From assembly GCA_905234715.1 (NCBI GenBank), contig CAJOJI010000033.1:1-39511 (forward strand): 39,511 nt of DNA, written 5' to 3'. The notes under the pieces were generated by a model, which worked only from the letters and a program-made list of their open reading frames with translations, ran no database searches and was not told where the DNA came from. Of the stretch, positions 7,598 to 17,621 are shown piece by piece (positions within the stretch are counted from its first letter, which is position 1; every line of letters begins with the position of its first letter). The translations under genes and the position numbers were made by a program. Origin of the DNA: an uncultured Saccharofermentans sp. (GTDB lineage Bacteria > Bacillota > Clostridia > Saccharofermentanales > Saccharofermentanaceae).

Positions 7598-9301
7598 ATG
7601 GATTTATTAAGCAGATTTGTTAACAGAATTGATTTTGACAGTTACGAGGACTTTAAAGAGAACTTTAAGATAATTGTTCCGGAGGATTTCAACTTCGGTT
7701 TTGACGTTGTCGATGTATATGCCAAGGAAGATCCCGACAAGGAAGCGCTCATCTGGTGCGATGACGACGGCAACGAAAGACACTTCACTTTTAAGGATGT
7801 AAGCGAAAAGAGCAACCGCGTTGCAAACATGTTCAAGGACTTGGGAATCAAGAAGGGCGACAGAGTCCTCATGATGCTCCGTCAGCGTCCTGAAGTTTGG
7901 TTCACTATGGTTGGTCTTCATAAGCTCGGAGCTCTGGTTATTCCTGCAACGTTCCAGCTTCTTTATCACGACATCGTTTACAGATGTAATGCAGCTGACG
8001 TTAAGATGATCGTTTGCGCTGACGATCCGCAGATCTTAGAGCACGTTAACAAGGCACGTCCCGACTGCAAGACAGTTCAGTACTGCAGCGTTATCGGCAA
8101 GGCACCCGAAGGCTGGAGATCACTTACAGATGATATCGATAATGCATCCCCTGTTTTCGAGCGTCCCACAGGCGACGAAGCTACACACGCATACGATCCC
8201 ATGATGATCTATTTCTCATCAGGTACGACCGGCGAGCCTAAGATGATCCTGCACGACTACACATTGCCTTTGGGCCACATCGTAACAGCCAAGTACTGGC
8301 AGCAGGTTTACGACGGATGCCGTCACTTAACACAGGCTGACTCAGGCTGGGCAAAGTTTGCATGGGGCAAGATCTACGGCCAGTGGATCTGCGGTGCCGT
8401 AAACGTTACATACGATACACAGAAGTTCAAGGCTTCAAGAATGCTCGAGATCATGGAAAAACTCAAGCTCAATTCTTTCTGCGGACCTTCAACTATCTAC
8501 AGATATCTCATTCAGGAAGATCTCACAAAATACGACTTCTCTTCCATCAAGCACTGCTCAATGGCAGGCGAACCCTTGAATCCTGAAGTATTCTACAAGT
8601 GGCAGAAGTACACCGGTCTTGAGATCCGTGAAGGATTCGGTCAGACAGAAGGAAGCGTTCTTTTCGCAAACTTCCCCTGGCTCGAAGTAAAGCCCGGCTC
8701 AACAGGTAAGCCCACACCTATCTACGACATCCAGCTTGTTGACGAGAACGGTGTTCCCGTAGAAGACGGTATCGTTGGAAACATCGTTATCAAGAATGCT
8801 TCTTCAAAGCCCACGGGACTCTTCCGTGAGTACTATAAGAATCCTGAAGCAATGGCTGATCAGTGGCCCGGCGCAGACTACAGCACAGGTGATACCGCAT
8901 GGAGAGATCCTGAGGGTTATATCTGGTTCGTAGGAAGAAACGACGACGTTATCAAGTGCTCCGGTTACCGTATCGGACCTTTCGAAGTTGAGAGTGCTCT
9001 CATGACTCACGATGCAGTTCTCGAGTGCGCAGTAACAGCTGTTCCCGATCCCATGAGAGGTCAGGTAGTTAAAGCTACTATCGTCCTCACAAAAGCATAT
9101 AAGGAAAAGGCTTCTCCCGAACTCGTAAAAGAGCTCCAGAATCACGTTAAAAACGCTACGGCGCCTTATAAGTATCCCAGAGTTATCGAGTTCGTTGAAG
9201 AGCTTCCCAAGACCACCAGCGGCAAGATAATGCGTACTGCAATCAGAAAGGCTGACGAAGCTAAGTACAGAGCAGAGCAGGAAGCTGCAGCAAAAGCTTA
9301 A
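7598..9301 (+). CDS. Acyl-CoA synthetase / AMP-forming ligase
   Basis: MIYFSSGTTGEPKMILH, EGFGQTEG, YSTGDTAWRDPEGYIWFVGRNDDVIKCSGYRIGPFEVE, KTTSGKIMR. Confidence 0.93.
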   Translation: MDLLSRFVNRIDFDSYEDFKENFKIIVPEDFNFGFDVVDVYAKEDPDKEALIWCDDDGNERHFTFKDVSEKSNRVANMFKDLGIKKGDRVLMMLRQRPEVWFTMVGLHKLGALVIPATFQLLYHDIVYRCNAADVKMIVCADDPQILEHVNKARPDCKTVQYCSVIGKAPEGWRSLTDDIDNASPVFERPTGDEATHAYDPMMIYFSSGTTGEPKMILHDYTLPLGHIVTAKYWQQVYDGCRHLTQADSGWAKFAWGKIYGQWICGAVNVTYDTQKFKASRMLEIMEKLKLNSFCGPSTIYRYLIQEDLTKYDFSSIKHCSMAGEPLNPEVFYKWQKYTGLEIREGFGQTEGSVLFANFPWLEVKPGSTGKPTPIYDIQLVDENGVPVEDGIVGNIVIKNASSKPTGLFREYYKNPEAMADQWPGADYSTGDTAWRDPEGYIWFVGRNDDVIKCSGYRIGPFEVESALMTHDAVLECAVTAVPDPMRGQVVKATIVLTKAYKEKASPELVKELQNHVKNATAPYKYPRVIEFVEELPKTTSGKIMRTAIRKADEAKYRAEQEAAAKA

Positions 9302-9303
9302 GC

Positions 9304-10506
9304 TTAAAGGAAATCCTCAATAACTTTATTGGCAAGATCAAGACCGCTCCGTGTTAACCGGAGCGTTCTTTCTTTGCGCTCAAGTAATCCTTTGCTGATA
9401 TTTGATTCCACTTCATCAGCGAAAACATCTTCGAATTCTTTTCCGAACATCTTACGGAATTCATCGAGAAGGATTCCCTCCGAAGTCCGAAGTCTTAAGA
9501 AAGGAACTTCGCGCATCTTATCGTCTTCATTAAGCATCTCTTCAACATAAAGAGAAACAAGGTCTTCCCTGCTGCCTTCGAAAAAATCTTTATAGTCTTT
9601 TGAAGTAATTGTCTTCATCTCTTTGATATAAGAAACCACATCGTCTTTATGTCCGTATCTCATATCACCGATATATCCGTGAGCGCCTGCGCCTATCGCA
9701 AAATACTCACATGAATTCCAGTAAGAAGAATTGTGGATACTCCTGTATCCGGGCAGCGCGCTGTTGGATATCTCATAAGTCTCATAACCTAAGTTCTGAA
9801 GGAATTCGCGCGTACCGTGATACATCTCTCTTTCCTTTTCGGGAGACACAAATTCTTCCAATGTCTTACTGTATCTTTCGAAAAAAGGAGTGCCTTCTTC
9901 TATGCTCAGAGAATAAGTGCTTATGTGCTTTACACCGAGCTCATAAAACGTCTTTATGTCGCTCTTAATTCCTTCAAGAGTCTCACCCGGAACACCGGTA
10001 ATAAGATCAGCGGAAACATTCGTAAAACCCGATGCAGTGATCATCATTAACGCATCAACCGCACCCTTTGAATCGTGAAGTCTGCCGAGTGTTTTGAGCA
10101 CCTCATCGTCCAACGATTGTATGCCTACCGATATACGGTTAAAGCCCGCTTTAAGATAGTCTTCCAGCTTGTCTTCCCTCACCGATGAAGGATTAACTTC
10201 TATCGTTATCTCAGCATCTTTTGAAATGGAAAAGTTCTTCTTAATTGCAGCTAACAATTCAGTAATAAGTCTGCTGTCAGGAAGTGACGGCGTGCCGCCT
10301 CCGAAATAAACAGTGTCTATTCCGTCAGCATCTGTAAATGAATTTATTCCCGTCGTTTCAGTAATGACAGAACCCAACAATTCAGCTTCGGTTACAGCTG
10401 CTTTATAGAGCTCATCAACACATGAGTGATCAGTTACGGAATAGAAATCGCAATAAGGACATTTGCGCGCACAGAAAGGATTGTGGACGTAGATATGTCT
10501 TGCCAT
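9304..10506 (-). CDS. hemW: Radical SAM HemW (oxygen-independent coproporphyrinogen III oxidase-like)
   Basis: IYVHNPFCARKCPYCDFYS, YFGGGTPSL, full-length HemW layout. Confidence 0.92.
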   Translation of the reverse strand: MARHIYVHNPFCARKCPYCDFYSVTDHSCVDELYKAAVTEAELLGSVITETTGINSFTDADGIDTVYFGGGTPSLPDSRLITELLAAIKKNFSISKDAEITIEVNPSSVREDKLEDYLKAGFNRISVGIQSLDDEVLKTLGRLHDSKGAVDALMMITASGFTNVSADLITGVPGETLEGIKSDIKTFYELGVKHISTYSLSIEEGTPFFERYSKTLEEFVSPEKEREMYHGTREFLQNLGYETYEISNSALPGYRSIHNSSYWNSCEYFAIGAGAHGYIGDMRYGHKDDVVSYIKEMKTITSKDYKDFFEGSREDLVSLYVEEMLNEDDKMREVPFLRLRTSEGILLDEFRKMFGKEFEDVFADEVESNISKGLLERKERTLRLTRSGLDLANKVIEDFL

Positions 10507-11186
10507 CAGAACTCACGCCTGCGGTAGATCGGGACAGGATTCTTGAGAGCAGTAACGAGCGCCATCTTGAATGTGTTAAAGCTCGGCGAGACGTTCTTCT
10601 GCGGAACCATGTAACGCGAAATGGTCTCAGCCCACAATGCTTTGTAATGACCTATAGCGGGATATCCTATCTCTATCAATTCATCTGCGTTATCGCTTAT
10701 TGCTCTGCAGAGCACTTCCCATGTGCCGCATACGGAATCCTGTTCGTAAGAAGCAAGAACGTCGGTTTTGCAGTCAGGATATGCAGCACAGATGGCATCT
10801 TTATCACCGAGAATCCATGCTTCTATTTCTTCAGTACTGAGTCCGACAATGCTCCTGATATCAGGTGCAAATTTCGATGCACAGGAATAGAGCATCTGTC
10901 TTAATTCCTGAGGATCGTTATCGTCGGAATCCATGGCGATTATGAGGATAACATCCTGGCCGCCATAGACTTTGTTATAAGCTCTGAGCTTTGCGGGAAG
11001 GAGATCCAAAAGAGAACTTGCAAACTTCGGCGGTGCGGCCGTCATGTCCTTTGGAAGGCTTCCGCAGCCTCTGTGAGGGTGAACGTTTACCTCAACATCC
11101 ACACCTTCATACTCTGTTATTCTTTCAGTCAGACGCTGTACGACTACAGCACCCGATTTATCTTCTGACAGTATCTCAATCAGCAT
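10506..11186 (-). CDS. TOPRIM-like (DUF4276/RloB-like) protein paired with an AAA ATPase
   Basis: N-terminal acidic IEILSEDKSG, DxD in VILIIAMDSDDND, LSTEEIEAWILGDKDAI; 10-bp gap to upstream ATPase gene. Confidence 0.6.
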   Translation of the reverse strand: MLIEILSEDKSGAVVVQRLTERITEYEGVDVEVNVHPHRGCGSLPKDMTAAPPKFASSLLDLLPAKLRAYNKVYGGQDVILIIAMDSDDNDPQELRQMLYSCASKFAPDIRSIVGLSTEEIEAWILGDKDAICAAYPDCKTDVLASYEQDSVCGTWEVLCRAISDNADELIEIGYPAIGHYKALWAETISRYMVPQKNVSPSFNTFKMALVTALKNPVPIYRRREF

Positions 11187-11196
11187 TCAAAAAGCC

Positions 11197-12399
11197 TCAG
11201 TTATCATCTTCCGGTCTTGTATCCAGATGTCCGCCGTACCAGATGGCGCCCATTCCGACACCCTGGTGGAACATCTCCATGACGAGCGGATCAGCGCCTG
11301 CGCAGCGAATCGCAACGTCGCCGTCATCCTTTTCGAAACTGCGTTCAAAGATCCATATTTCCTTTGGAGACAAAGTCTCGATTATGTAAGGATTGTGCGT
11401 TGAGAATATTATCTGGCAGTAGTGATTCTTCATCGTGTAGTCACGCATCTCATCGCTTAATACATCGACCATATCGTGATAGAGATCCTTATCTGGCGTC
11501 TCGATAAAGATAGTCGATCTGGGGCTCTTATCACGGAGCAGGAGCAGATAAAGGAAGAGCTTATCAGGACTCTCCTTAAGCGCAAGAGGAAGATTCTTCT
11601 TATGCTTCATCGCAGGGATCTTATCCTTGATCTCAGATACGACGCGCTCGTATTCGTCTTCATCATTCATCTTGATGTATTCAAGAACATTGCCGACATT
11701 AGAACCTGAGCTGTTAAGGTGCTTATGTCCGCCGGGTGCGCCGCCTTCGTAGTAATAAGAGCTCTGTTCTTCTGATGAAAAACTGCAGAAGAACCATGCG
11801 GATATCTCTTTATAGAGCATTACAAAATCCCTGTATCCGGTTATCTTTCCGTACAGGCTCAAAGCCGTGAGGTGCTCGTCTTCAACACCGATATCCGCCT
11901 TGTCGGCTGAATCCGCAAGATTGATTATCGTGCCTGCGCCGCCCTTCATATCAAGTATGGTGACAGGCTTCTTCTCACCTTCAACCTCGCCTACGATGAT
12001 GACCTTTTCCTCATCGATAACAGGACTCATGTATCTGCTCGTAACTATGCCGAGTTCATACTGGATATACCTGGGGCAGCCATTCTTTTTATCTTCGAGT
12101 TTGAAGAAGACTCTGAACGTGGAAGGACTTGAAATGTCCGGAGTCATGTTGGCAAAGCCCGGTCTGCCGTAGCTTATGGAAGCAACGGCACAGCCCTGGG
12201 TGATACAGTCCTTGAGGAAAGCCATGCATCCCATGAAGGATGTCTTGCCGGTATTGTTGCGTCCGATAAACGCATTGAGACCGCGCAGACTGTTGTAAGA
12301 CTTTCCGCCGTCTTTATTCTCAATGAAATCATCAATAAGGATTCCTGCCTTATCCGTATCGAAAACGTCGAAGTTACGGATCTCAATTCCAAGGATCAT
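11197..12399 (-). CDS. AAA/ABC-type ATPase (AAA_21/OLD-like)
   Basis: Walker A FIGRNNTGKTS, Walker B-like STIFIETPDKDLYHDMV, H-loop region QIIFSTHNPYIIETL. Confidence 0.8.
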   Translation of the reverse strand: MILGIEIRNFDVFDTDKAGILIDDFIENKDGGKSYNSLRGLNAFIGRNNTGKTSFMGCMAFLKDCITQGCAVASISYGRPGFANMTPDISSPSTFRVFFKLEDKKNGCPRYIQYELGIVTSRYMSPVIDEEKVIIVGEVEGEKKPVTILDMKGGAGTIINLADSADKADIGVEDEHLTALSLYGKITGYRDFVMLYKEISAWFFCSFSSEEQSSYYYEGGAPGGHKHLNSSGSNVGNVLEYIKMNDEDEYERVVSEIKDKIPAMKHKKNLPLALKESPDKLFLYLLLLRDKSPRSTIFIETPDKDLYHDMVDVLSDEMRDYTMKNHYCQIIFSTHNPYIIETLSPKEIWIFERSFEKDDGDVAIRCAGADPLVMEMFHQGVGMGAIWYGGHLDTRPEDDN

Positions 12400-12425
12400 T
12401 ACCGGTCACCTCCTTTATAAGAAAG

Positions 12426-12451
12426 CGGCCGCGAAAAATGTGACGCGGCCG
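12426..12451 (-). terminator. Strong GC hairpin / possible terminator
   Basis: CGGCCGCG-N10-CGCGGCCG between the coiled-coil gene and the ATPase. Confidence 0.5.
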
Positions 12452-12494
12452 TTAATGCTTTTCTCAATTCTTTACTAAAACCTGAGCCTGAGTA

Positions 12495-12989
12495 TCACTC
12501 TGTCTCATCAAGAGTGCTGTTGATCTCAGTGAGGTTTGTCTGGATCTTGGCCATGTTGTCAGAAAGAGTCTCGTTAACGTTCTCAAGGAGAGACTTAACA
12601 TAGATGTGAGCGTTTCTTCTGAGTTCTTCTGCCTGAGCCTCAGCGTTTGCAATGATCTGGGCAGCTTCTTCTCTTGCGCCTCTTGTGATCTCGTGATCGT
12701 TAACCTTCATGGCATACATGCGGTTAGCGTCGTCGATGATCTTCTTGTTCTTCTCTCTTGCTGTGCTGATTATATCCTGAGCTCTTGCTACGATGTCATT
12801 GGACTGTGCAACGGAAGCGGGAAGATTATTCTTTAAGATCTGAAGTGAATTGATGGTCTCTGTTCTCTCAATAGAGCACTTATCTGAGAAAGGAACACTA
12901 GATGCATCCTTAACCATATCGATAAGATAGTCGATATGCTTGATAGCGTCATAGCGCTGTCCGCCCTGATTGAAATTGCTGTTCTCCAT
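12495..12989 (-). CDS. Coiled-coil protein (V/F-type ATPase subunit-like), commonly beside coaD in Clostridia
   Basis: Heptad-rich AREEAAQIIANAEAQAEELRRNAHIYVKSLLENV; adjacent to coaD. Confidence 0.6.
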   Translation of the reverse strand: MENSNFNQGGQRYDAIKHIDYLIDMVKDASSVPFSDKCSIERTETINSLQILKNNLPASVAQSNDIVARAQDIISTAREKNKKIIDDANRMYAMKVNDHEITRGAREEAAQIIANAEAQAEELRRNAHIYVKSLLENVNETLSDNMAKIQTNLTEINSTLDETE

Positions 12990-12991
12990 TA

Positions 12992-13486
12992 TTATGTCCT
13001 TCCTTTCAATAATTTATCCTTTACAAGATCTATTATCTCGGCAGGAACCATCTTTGAGATGTCCCCTCCGTATGAACCGACTTCCTTTACCATAGAAGAA
13101 CTGATAAGCGACAGATCGTCTCTGCAGGGCAGGAGCACTGCGTCGTAGCCTGAATAAAGCAGACGGTTGGCAAGTGCGTGCTCGGATTCATATCTGAAGT
13201 CTGACTCTGATCTGATGCCTCTTACGGAAGCACAGCATCCGAGCTGTTGGTAAAGATCGACCAAAAGGCCTCCCCAAGCCATGACCTCGACATTATCCAG
13301 CCCATCGTTCTTCAGTGAGAGCTTGATCAACTCAACCCTCTCTTCCGGAGTGAACAAAGGAGTTTTGGCGGCATTCTCCATAACAGCGACTACCAGCTTG
13401 TCACAGAGCTTTGAAGCTCTTCTGGCTATGTCCCTGTGACCTCTTGTGAAGGGATCAAACGTCCCCGGGAAGAGCATTACCTTCAA
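12992..13486 (-). CDS. coaD: Phosphopantetheine adenylyltransferase
   Basis: MKVMLFPGTFDPFTRGHRDIARRA; RGIRSESDFRYE; SLISSSMVKEV. Confidence 0.95.
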   Translation of the reverse strand: MKVMLFPGTFDPFTRGHRDIARRASKLCDKLVVAVMENAAKTPLFTPEERVELIKLSLKNDGLDNVEVMAWGGLLVDLYQQLGCCASVRGIRSESDFRYESEHALANRLLYSGYDAVLLPCRDDLSLISSSMVKEVGSYGGDISKMVPAEIIDLVKDKLLKGRT

Positions 13487-13505
13487 AAATCCTATCCTCC
13501 GAAAT

Positions 13506-14069
13506 TTATACCTTAAAAAATGTTATCACTGTAATCCCGTAACTACAAGAACGAACACACTTAAGACCGCTTATTTCCTCAGGCATTTCGCAATCTTTGT
13601 CGTGTTCTACGATAAGCATGCCGCCCGGAGCGAGCATATCGTACTCCGAGATAAGCTTTGCCGTCTCTTCCAGCCTTTGCGGCACGTCCTTATAGGGAGG
13701 ATCCATGAATATAATATCAAATTTCTCGCCGGCTTGCCCTAAAAGCTCCAGTGCCTGGGCAGTGCTCTTCTTGAGAAACCTTATCTCATCGGAGCCTTCC
13801 ATCCTGATCTTGCTTATGTTTTTGGAGATTATGGATGCAGCCTGGCCGCTTCTCTCAACGAGCGTCACGCGCTCAGCACCGCGGCTTAATGCCTCAATGC
13901 CGATCTGTCCGGAACCGGAGAACAGGTCAAGGAACAAAGAACCCGGCACGTCAGCCTGGATAATGGAGAACAGAGCCTCCTTGACCTTATCGGTCGTAGG
14001 CCTTGTCTTATCGCCCTCAGGAGCCTGCAGTATGGTTCCCCTGAATCTTCCCGTTACTACTCTCGGCAT
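13506..14069 (-). CDS. rsmD: 16S rRNA (guanine966-N2)-methyltransferase
   Basis: RVVTGRFRGTILQAPEGDKTRPTTDKVKEALFSI; FIMDPPY. Confidence 0.95.
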   Translation of the reverse strand: MPRVVTGRFRGTILQAPEGDKTRPTTDKVKEALFSIIQADVPGSLFLDLFSGSGQIGIEALSRGAERVTLVERSGQAASIISKNISKIRMEGSDEIRFLKKSTAQALELLGQAGEKFDIIFMDPPYKDVPQRLEETAKLISEYDMLAPGGMLIVEHDKDCEMPEEISGLKCVRSCSYGITVITFFKV

Positions 14070-16246
14070 CAGATCTGCTCCATCTTTCTTGCGAATCTCA
14101 GTTCGAACATTTTCTTTATCGCTTCATTGAGACGGTCAGCTTCCTCACCGCCCTCTTCGATTATCTTATTGACGGCTTCAGTCGCCTCAGTCGCGATCTT
14201 CATATCAGTATACAGGTTTGCGGCTCTTAATGTAGGGATGCCGTGCTGTCTCGTGCCGTAGAAGTCGCCCGGGCCTCTTAATTCAAGGTCTTTTTCGGCC
14301 AGTTCAAAACCGTCTGAAGATTCGCACATCATCTTCATTCTGGACAGCGCGAGCTCAGATCTTGATTCTGATACGAGAAGACAGAAGGATTTCTTATCTC
14401 CCCTTCCGATTCTTCCTCTCAACTGGTGAAGCGTCGAAAGACCGAATCTGTCGGCATCCATGATTATCATGACATTCGCATTGGGGTTGTCGACGCCTAC
14501 TTCGATTACCGTTGTGGATATGAGGATCTTGATGTCTCCGGATAGGAATCTTTCCATGGTCTCAAGCTTTTCTTTCTCCTTCATGGAGCCGTAAAGAACG
14601 GCGCTTGAATACTGCGAAAGATTGCTCATGGAATCGACCATCTTCTTCATCTCGAAAACATTGGTTACGGAATCGTCTCCTCCGACAGGGTCTCCCAGCA
14701 TGTTGTCGGCGCCTGCTTCGGTCTCGTCCTTATCGATCTTTGCACAGACGATATAGACCTGCTCGCCTGCTGCGAGCTTGACGCTCATCATCTCTTCTAT
14801 GGCCTTGCTCTTTTTGGAGTTTACAAACCATGTCGTTATCTCCTGACGGCCCATGGGTTTTTGTCTGATGACAGATGTAGCCATGTCCCCGTAAATGACC
14901 ATTGCGAGCGTTCTGGGGATCGGTGTGGCGGTCATTATGAGGTTGTGCACGCTCTTTACCGTACCGTCTTTTGCGGTGTCTTTAAACAAGAGTTTTTCTC
15001 TCTGCTTAACGCCGAAACGGTGCTGCTCATCTGCTATTACGAGAGCAAGATCATGGAACTTAATATCATCTGTAAGAAGCGCGTGCGTTCCGATTATTAC
15101 CCTTGCCCTGCCGTCGGCGATCTTTTCTTTTATCTCGGCCTTCTCGGAAGGCTTTGTCTTGCCTAACAAGAGAACGGGGTCCATTCCGCTGTTCTGCATG
15201 AGCTTTGAAATGGTCTTATAGTGCTGCGAAGCAAGAACTGATGTCGGTGCAAGGAGAACTGCCTGCTTGCCCATCAGAGCGGTAATGAGCATGGATAAAG
15301 CGGCTACCATAGTCTTGCCTGAACCTACGTCGCCCTGGATAAGTCTGTTCATAGGCGTCGTAGACATAAGGTCAGTCTGCACGTCGCGGAAAGCATTTGC
15401 CTGGTCCTCTGTAAGAGCGAATCCGAGATTGCCCTTGATGAGCTTCCACTTCTGATGGGATTCACTGTCTATTCCGTTAGGACCTGAAGGGATTACCTGT
15501 TCTGCAATCTCCTTTACGCCGTGTCCGCTGCTGTAAAGCTTCATGCCGATGCCGAGAAGTATAAGCTCCTCATAAGCCAACTGCTCCCTGGCTCTTCTCG
15601 CATCATCAAGTGATGCCGGGAAATGCGCCATCTCGTAAGCTTCGAGAGGTGATACAAAACCTTTCTGCTCTGCAATCCTTGCAGGAATGCATGACAGAAG
15701 TTCGTCTCCGCAGAGCTTAAGTGCTGTTCTTACCCACTTCGAAATATTATTGGATGTAAGTCCTGCAGTAAGGTGATATACGGGTCTTACAAGTGAAGTA
15801 TCTTCTATCTTTTCAGCCTTCTCGATATAAGGGTTTACCATCTGCATCTGGCCGTTAAAAAGAGTGACCGAACCATGCACAAAACACTCGTCACCTAACG
15901 AGAATTTGCCTGCGAGATACTGTGAGTTAAAGAATGTCAGCTTTATCCTTCCGGTGCCGTCGCTTACAAAAAAACTCAAGGGTTTCTTTCTGCTCGTAAC
16001 GTTGACCGAAGGATTGGTAGATATTGTTCCTCTGAAAGAAAGATCGAATCCGGAGTTATCGTCAAAGCGGTCATTCATATCAAAAGATGCGATGGTTCCG
16101 ACATTGGACCAGTCGTCGTAACGCCACGGTATGAATGCAATCAGATCGTATATCGTGTAGATATCGAGCTTGGCAAGTTTTTCTTCTGCCGAAGGACCGA
16201 TGCCGTAAAGATCCTTGACCGGATTGGAAAGGTGAATGGCAGCCAA
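14069..16246 (-). CDS. recG: ATP-dependent DNA helicase RecG (probable TTG start at 16246)
   Basis: RLIQGDVGSGKTMVA, DEQHRFGV, TATPIPRTLA, HQLRGRIGRG; AAGGAGG 8 nt upstream of TTG. Confidence 0.95.
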   Translation of the reverse strand: MAAIHLSNPVKDLYGIGPSAEEKLAKLDIYTIYDLIAFIPWRYDDWSNVGTIASFDMNDRFDDNSGFDLSFRGTISTNPSVNVTSRKKPLSFFVSDGTGRIKLTFFNSQYLAGKFSLGDECFVHGSVTLFNGQMQMVNPYIEKAEKIEDTSLVRPVYHLTAGLTSNNISKWVRTALKLCGDELLSCIPARIAEQKGFVSPLEAYEMAHFPASLDDARRAREQLAYEELILLGIGMKLYSSGHGVKEIAEQVIPSGPNGIDSESHQKWKLIKGNLGFALTEDQANAFRDVQTDLMSTTPMNRLIQGDVGSGKTMVAALSMLITALMGKQAVLLAPTSVLASQHYKTISKLMQNSGMDPVLLLGKTKPSEKAEIKEKIADGRARVIIGTHALLTDDIKFHDLALVIADEQHRFGVKQREKLLFKDTAKDGTVKSVHNLIMTATPIPRTLAMVIYGDMATSVIRQKPMGRQEITTWFVNSKKSKAIEEMMSVKLAAGEQVYIVCAKIDKDETEAGADNMLGDPVGGDDSVTNVFEMKKMVDSMSNLSQYSSAVLYGSMKEKEKLETMERFLSGDIKILISTTVIEVGVDNPNANVMIIMDADRFGLSTLHQLRGRIGRGDKKSFCLLVSESRSELALSRMKMMCESSDGFELAEKDLELRGPGDFYGTRQHGIPTLRAANLYTDMKIATEATEAVNKIIEEGGEEADRLNEAIKKMFELRFARKMEQI

Positions 16247-16248
16247 GT

Positions 16249-16893
16249 TCACACCCTCCTTTTGCAGAAGAAGGATGAGAGCGGGCACTCTTCACACCTA
16301 GGGGATTTGGCCGTGCAGTATTTGCGTCCGAGATCAACGGACAAATGGCCTAATCTGATCCACTGTTCCTCAGGGAATACTTTCATTATGTCCTTCTCGA
16401 CCTTTGAGGGGTCATCACTTTCTGTTATTCCTATTCTCTTCATGACGCGCTTGCAGTGCGTATCAACGACAACTGCAGCTGTGCCGTAGACCTCTCCGAC
16501 AATGAGGTTTGCAATCTTTCTGCCGATGCCGGGAACTTCCATCAGAAGATCGACATCGTTGGGAATAACTCCGCCCCATTCTTCAGTAAACTTCTTTGCA
16601 AATGCTATGACAGATTTAGTCTTCGAAGCTGTAAGCCCGCACGGCTTTATTATCGCAGCGATAACTTCGGGATCCTCATCAGCTATCTGCTTCATGTCAG
16701 GATACTTATCGAAAAGATCTTTCGCTGTTATATTAACCCTTTTATCGGTGCATTGTGCGGACAATATGCCTCTTATGGCTAAGTTTTGGGGACAATCGTT
16801 ATCAAGAGAACATGCACTGTCAGGAAATTCGGTTGACAGTGCATCATAAGTCTGCTTTGCAATAGCCTTGATTTTCGAGCTGTTAACGGCCAA
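16249..16893 (-). CDS. nth: Endonuclease III
   Basis: LLMEVPGIGRKIANLIVGEVYG, VDTHCKRVMKRIG, C-terminal Fe-S cysteines. Confidence 0.94.
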   Translation of the reverse strand: MAVNSSKIKAIAKQTYDALSTEFPDSACSLDNDCPQNLAIRGILSAQCTDKRVNITAKDLFDKYPDMKQIADEDPEVIAAIIKPCGLTASKTKSVIAFAKKFTEEWGGVIPNDVDLLMEVPGIGRKIANLIVGEVYGTAAVVVDTHCKRVMKRIGITESDDPSKVEKDIMKVFPEEQWIRLGHLSVDLGRKYCTAKSPRCEECPLSSFFCKRRV

Positions 16894-16895
16894 AC

Positions 16896-17621
16896 TTACT
16901 GCTCCTGATTCTCAGGCGGATAAGGGAATGAGAAAACAAATTTCGCTCCGCCCAATTCTCTTCCTTCGTCACATATGATCGTCTGACCGTGACCTGCAAG
17001 GATCTGCTTACAGATATAAAGACCAAGACCGAAACCTTCTGATTTTCTGGAAGGATCAGCCTGATAGAAACTCTCAAAGATCCTCTGTCTCTTGGACTCT
17101 TCAACGCCGGCACCGGAGTCTTCAACCGAGATGAATACTTTTCTCAGCTTCGCATTAGATTCCGTGGAAATCTTGATCTCGCCGTTCATAGGCGTGAACT
17201 TGATGGCATTAGTGATGATGTTGATGATTACTCTGCAGAGCTGCTGGGCTTCACCGTAAACGATAATTCCGGGACCCGGATCAAGAGATTTGATTATCCT
17301 TATCTGCTTGTCCATGAGCTGTGCTTCAAGGTTATCAACGATGTCATTGATCATGTCGTTGATATTGAATTCTTCCATCATATCGGGATCTGGATGAGAG
17401 AGCGAAGATGCTTCTGTCATCTGGGTTACGAGCGTTCTGATCCTGTCCGTCTGCTGCTTGATGAGCTCGAGATAATGAGGCTGTTTTTCCTCAGGAATCG
17501 TACCGTCGATCATGGCGGTTACAAATCCGTTGATCGATGTAAGAGGAGTTCTGATATCGTGCGCGATGGAAGAGATAAACATCTCTCTGTCATGTTCCTG
17601 GTTTTCAAGAGATTCGATCAT
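16896..17621 (-). pseudogene. Sensor histidine kinase, C-terminal (HisKA-HATPase) part; frame-disrupted from 17605-18438
   Basis: FISSIAHDIRTPLTSI H-box, GFGLGLYICKQIL; +1 frame relative to the N-terminal ORF. Confidence 0.85.
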
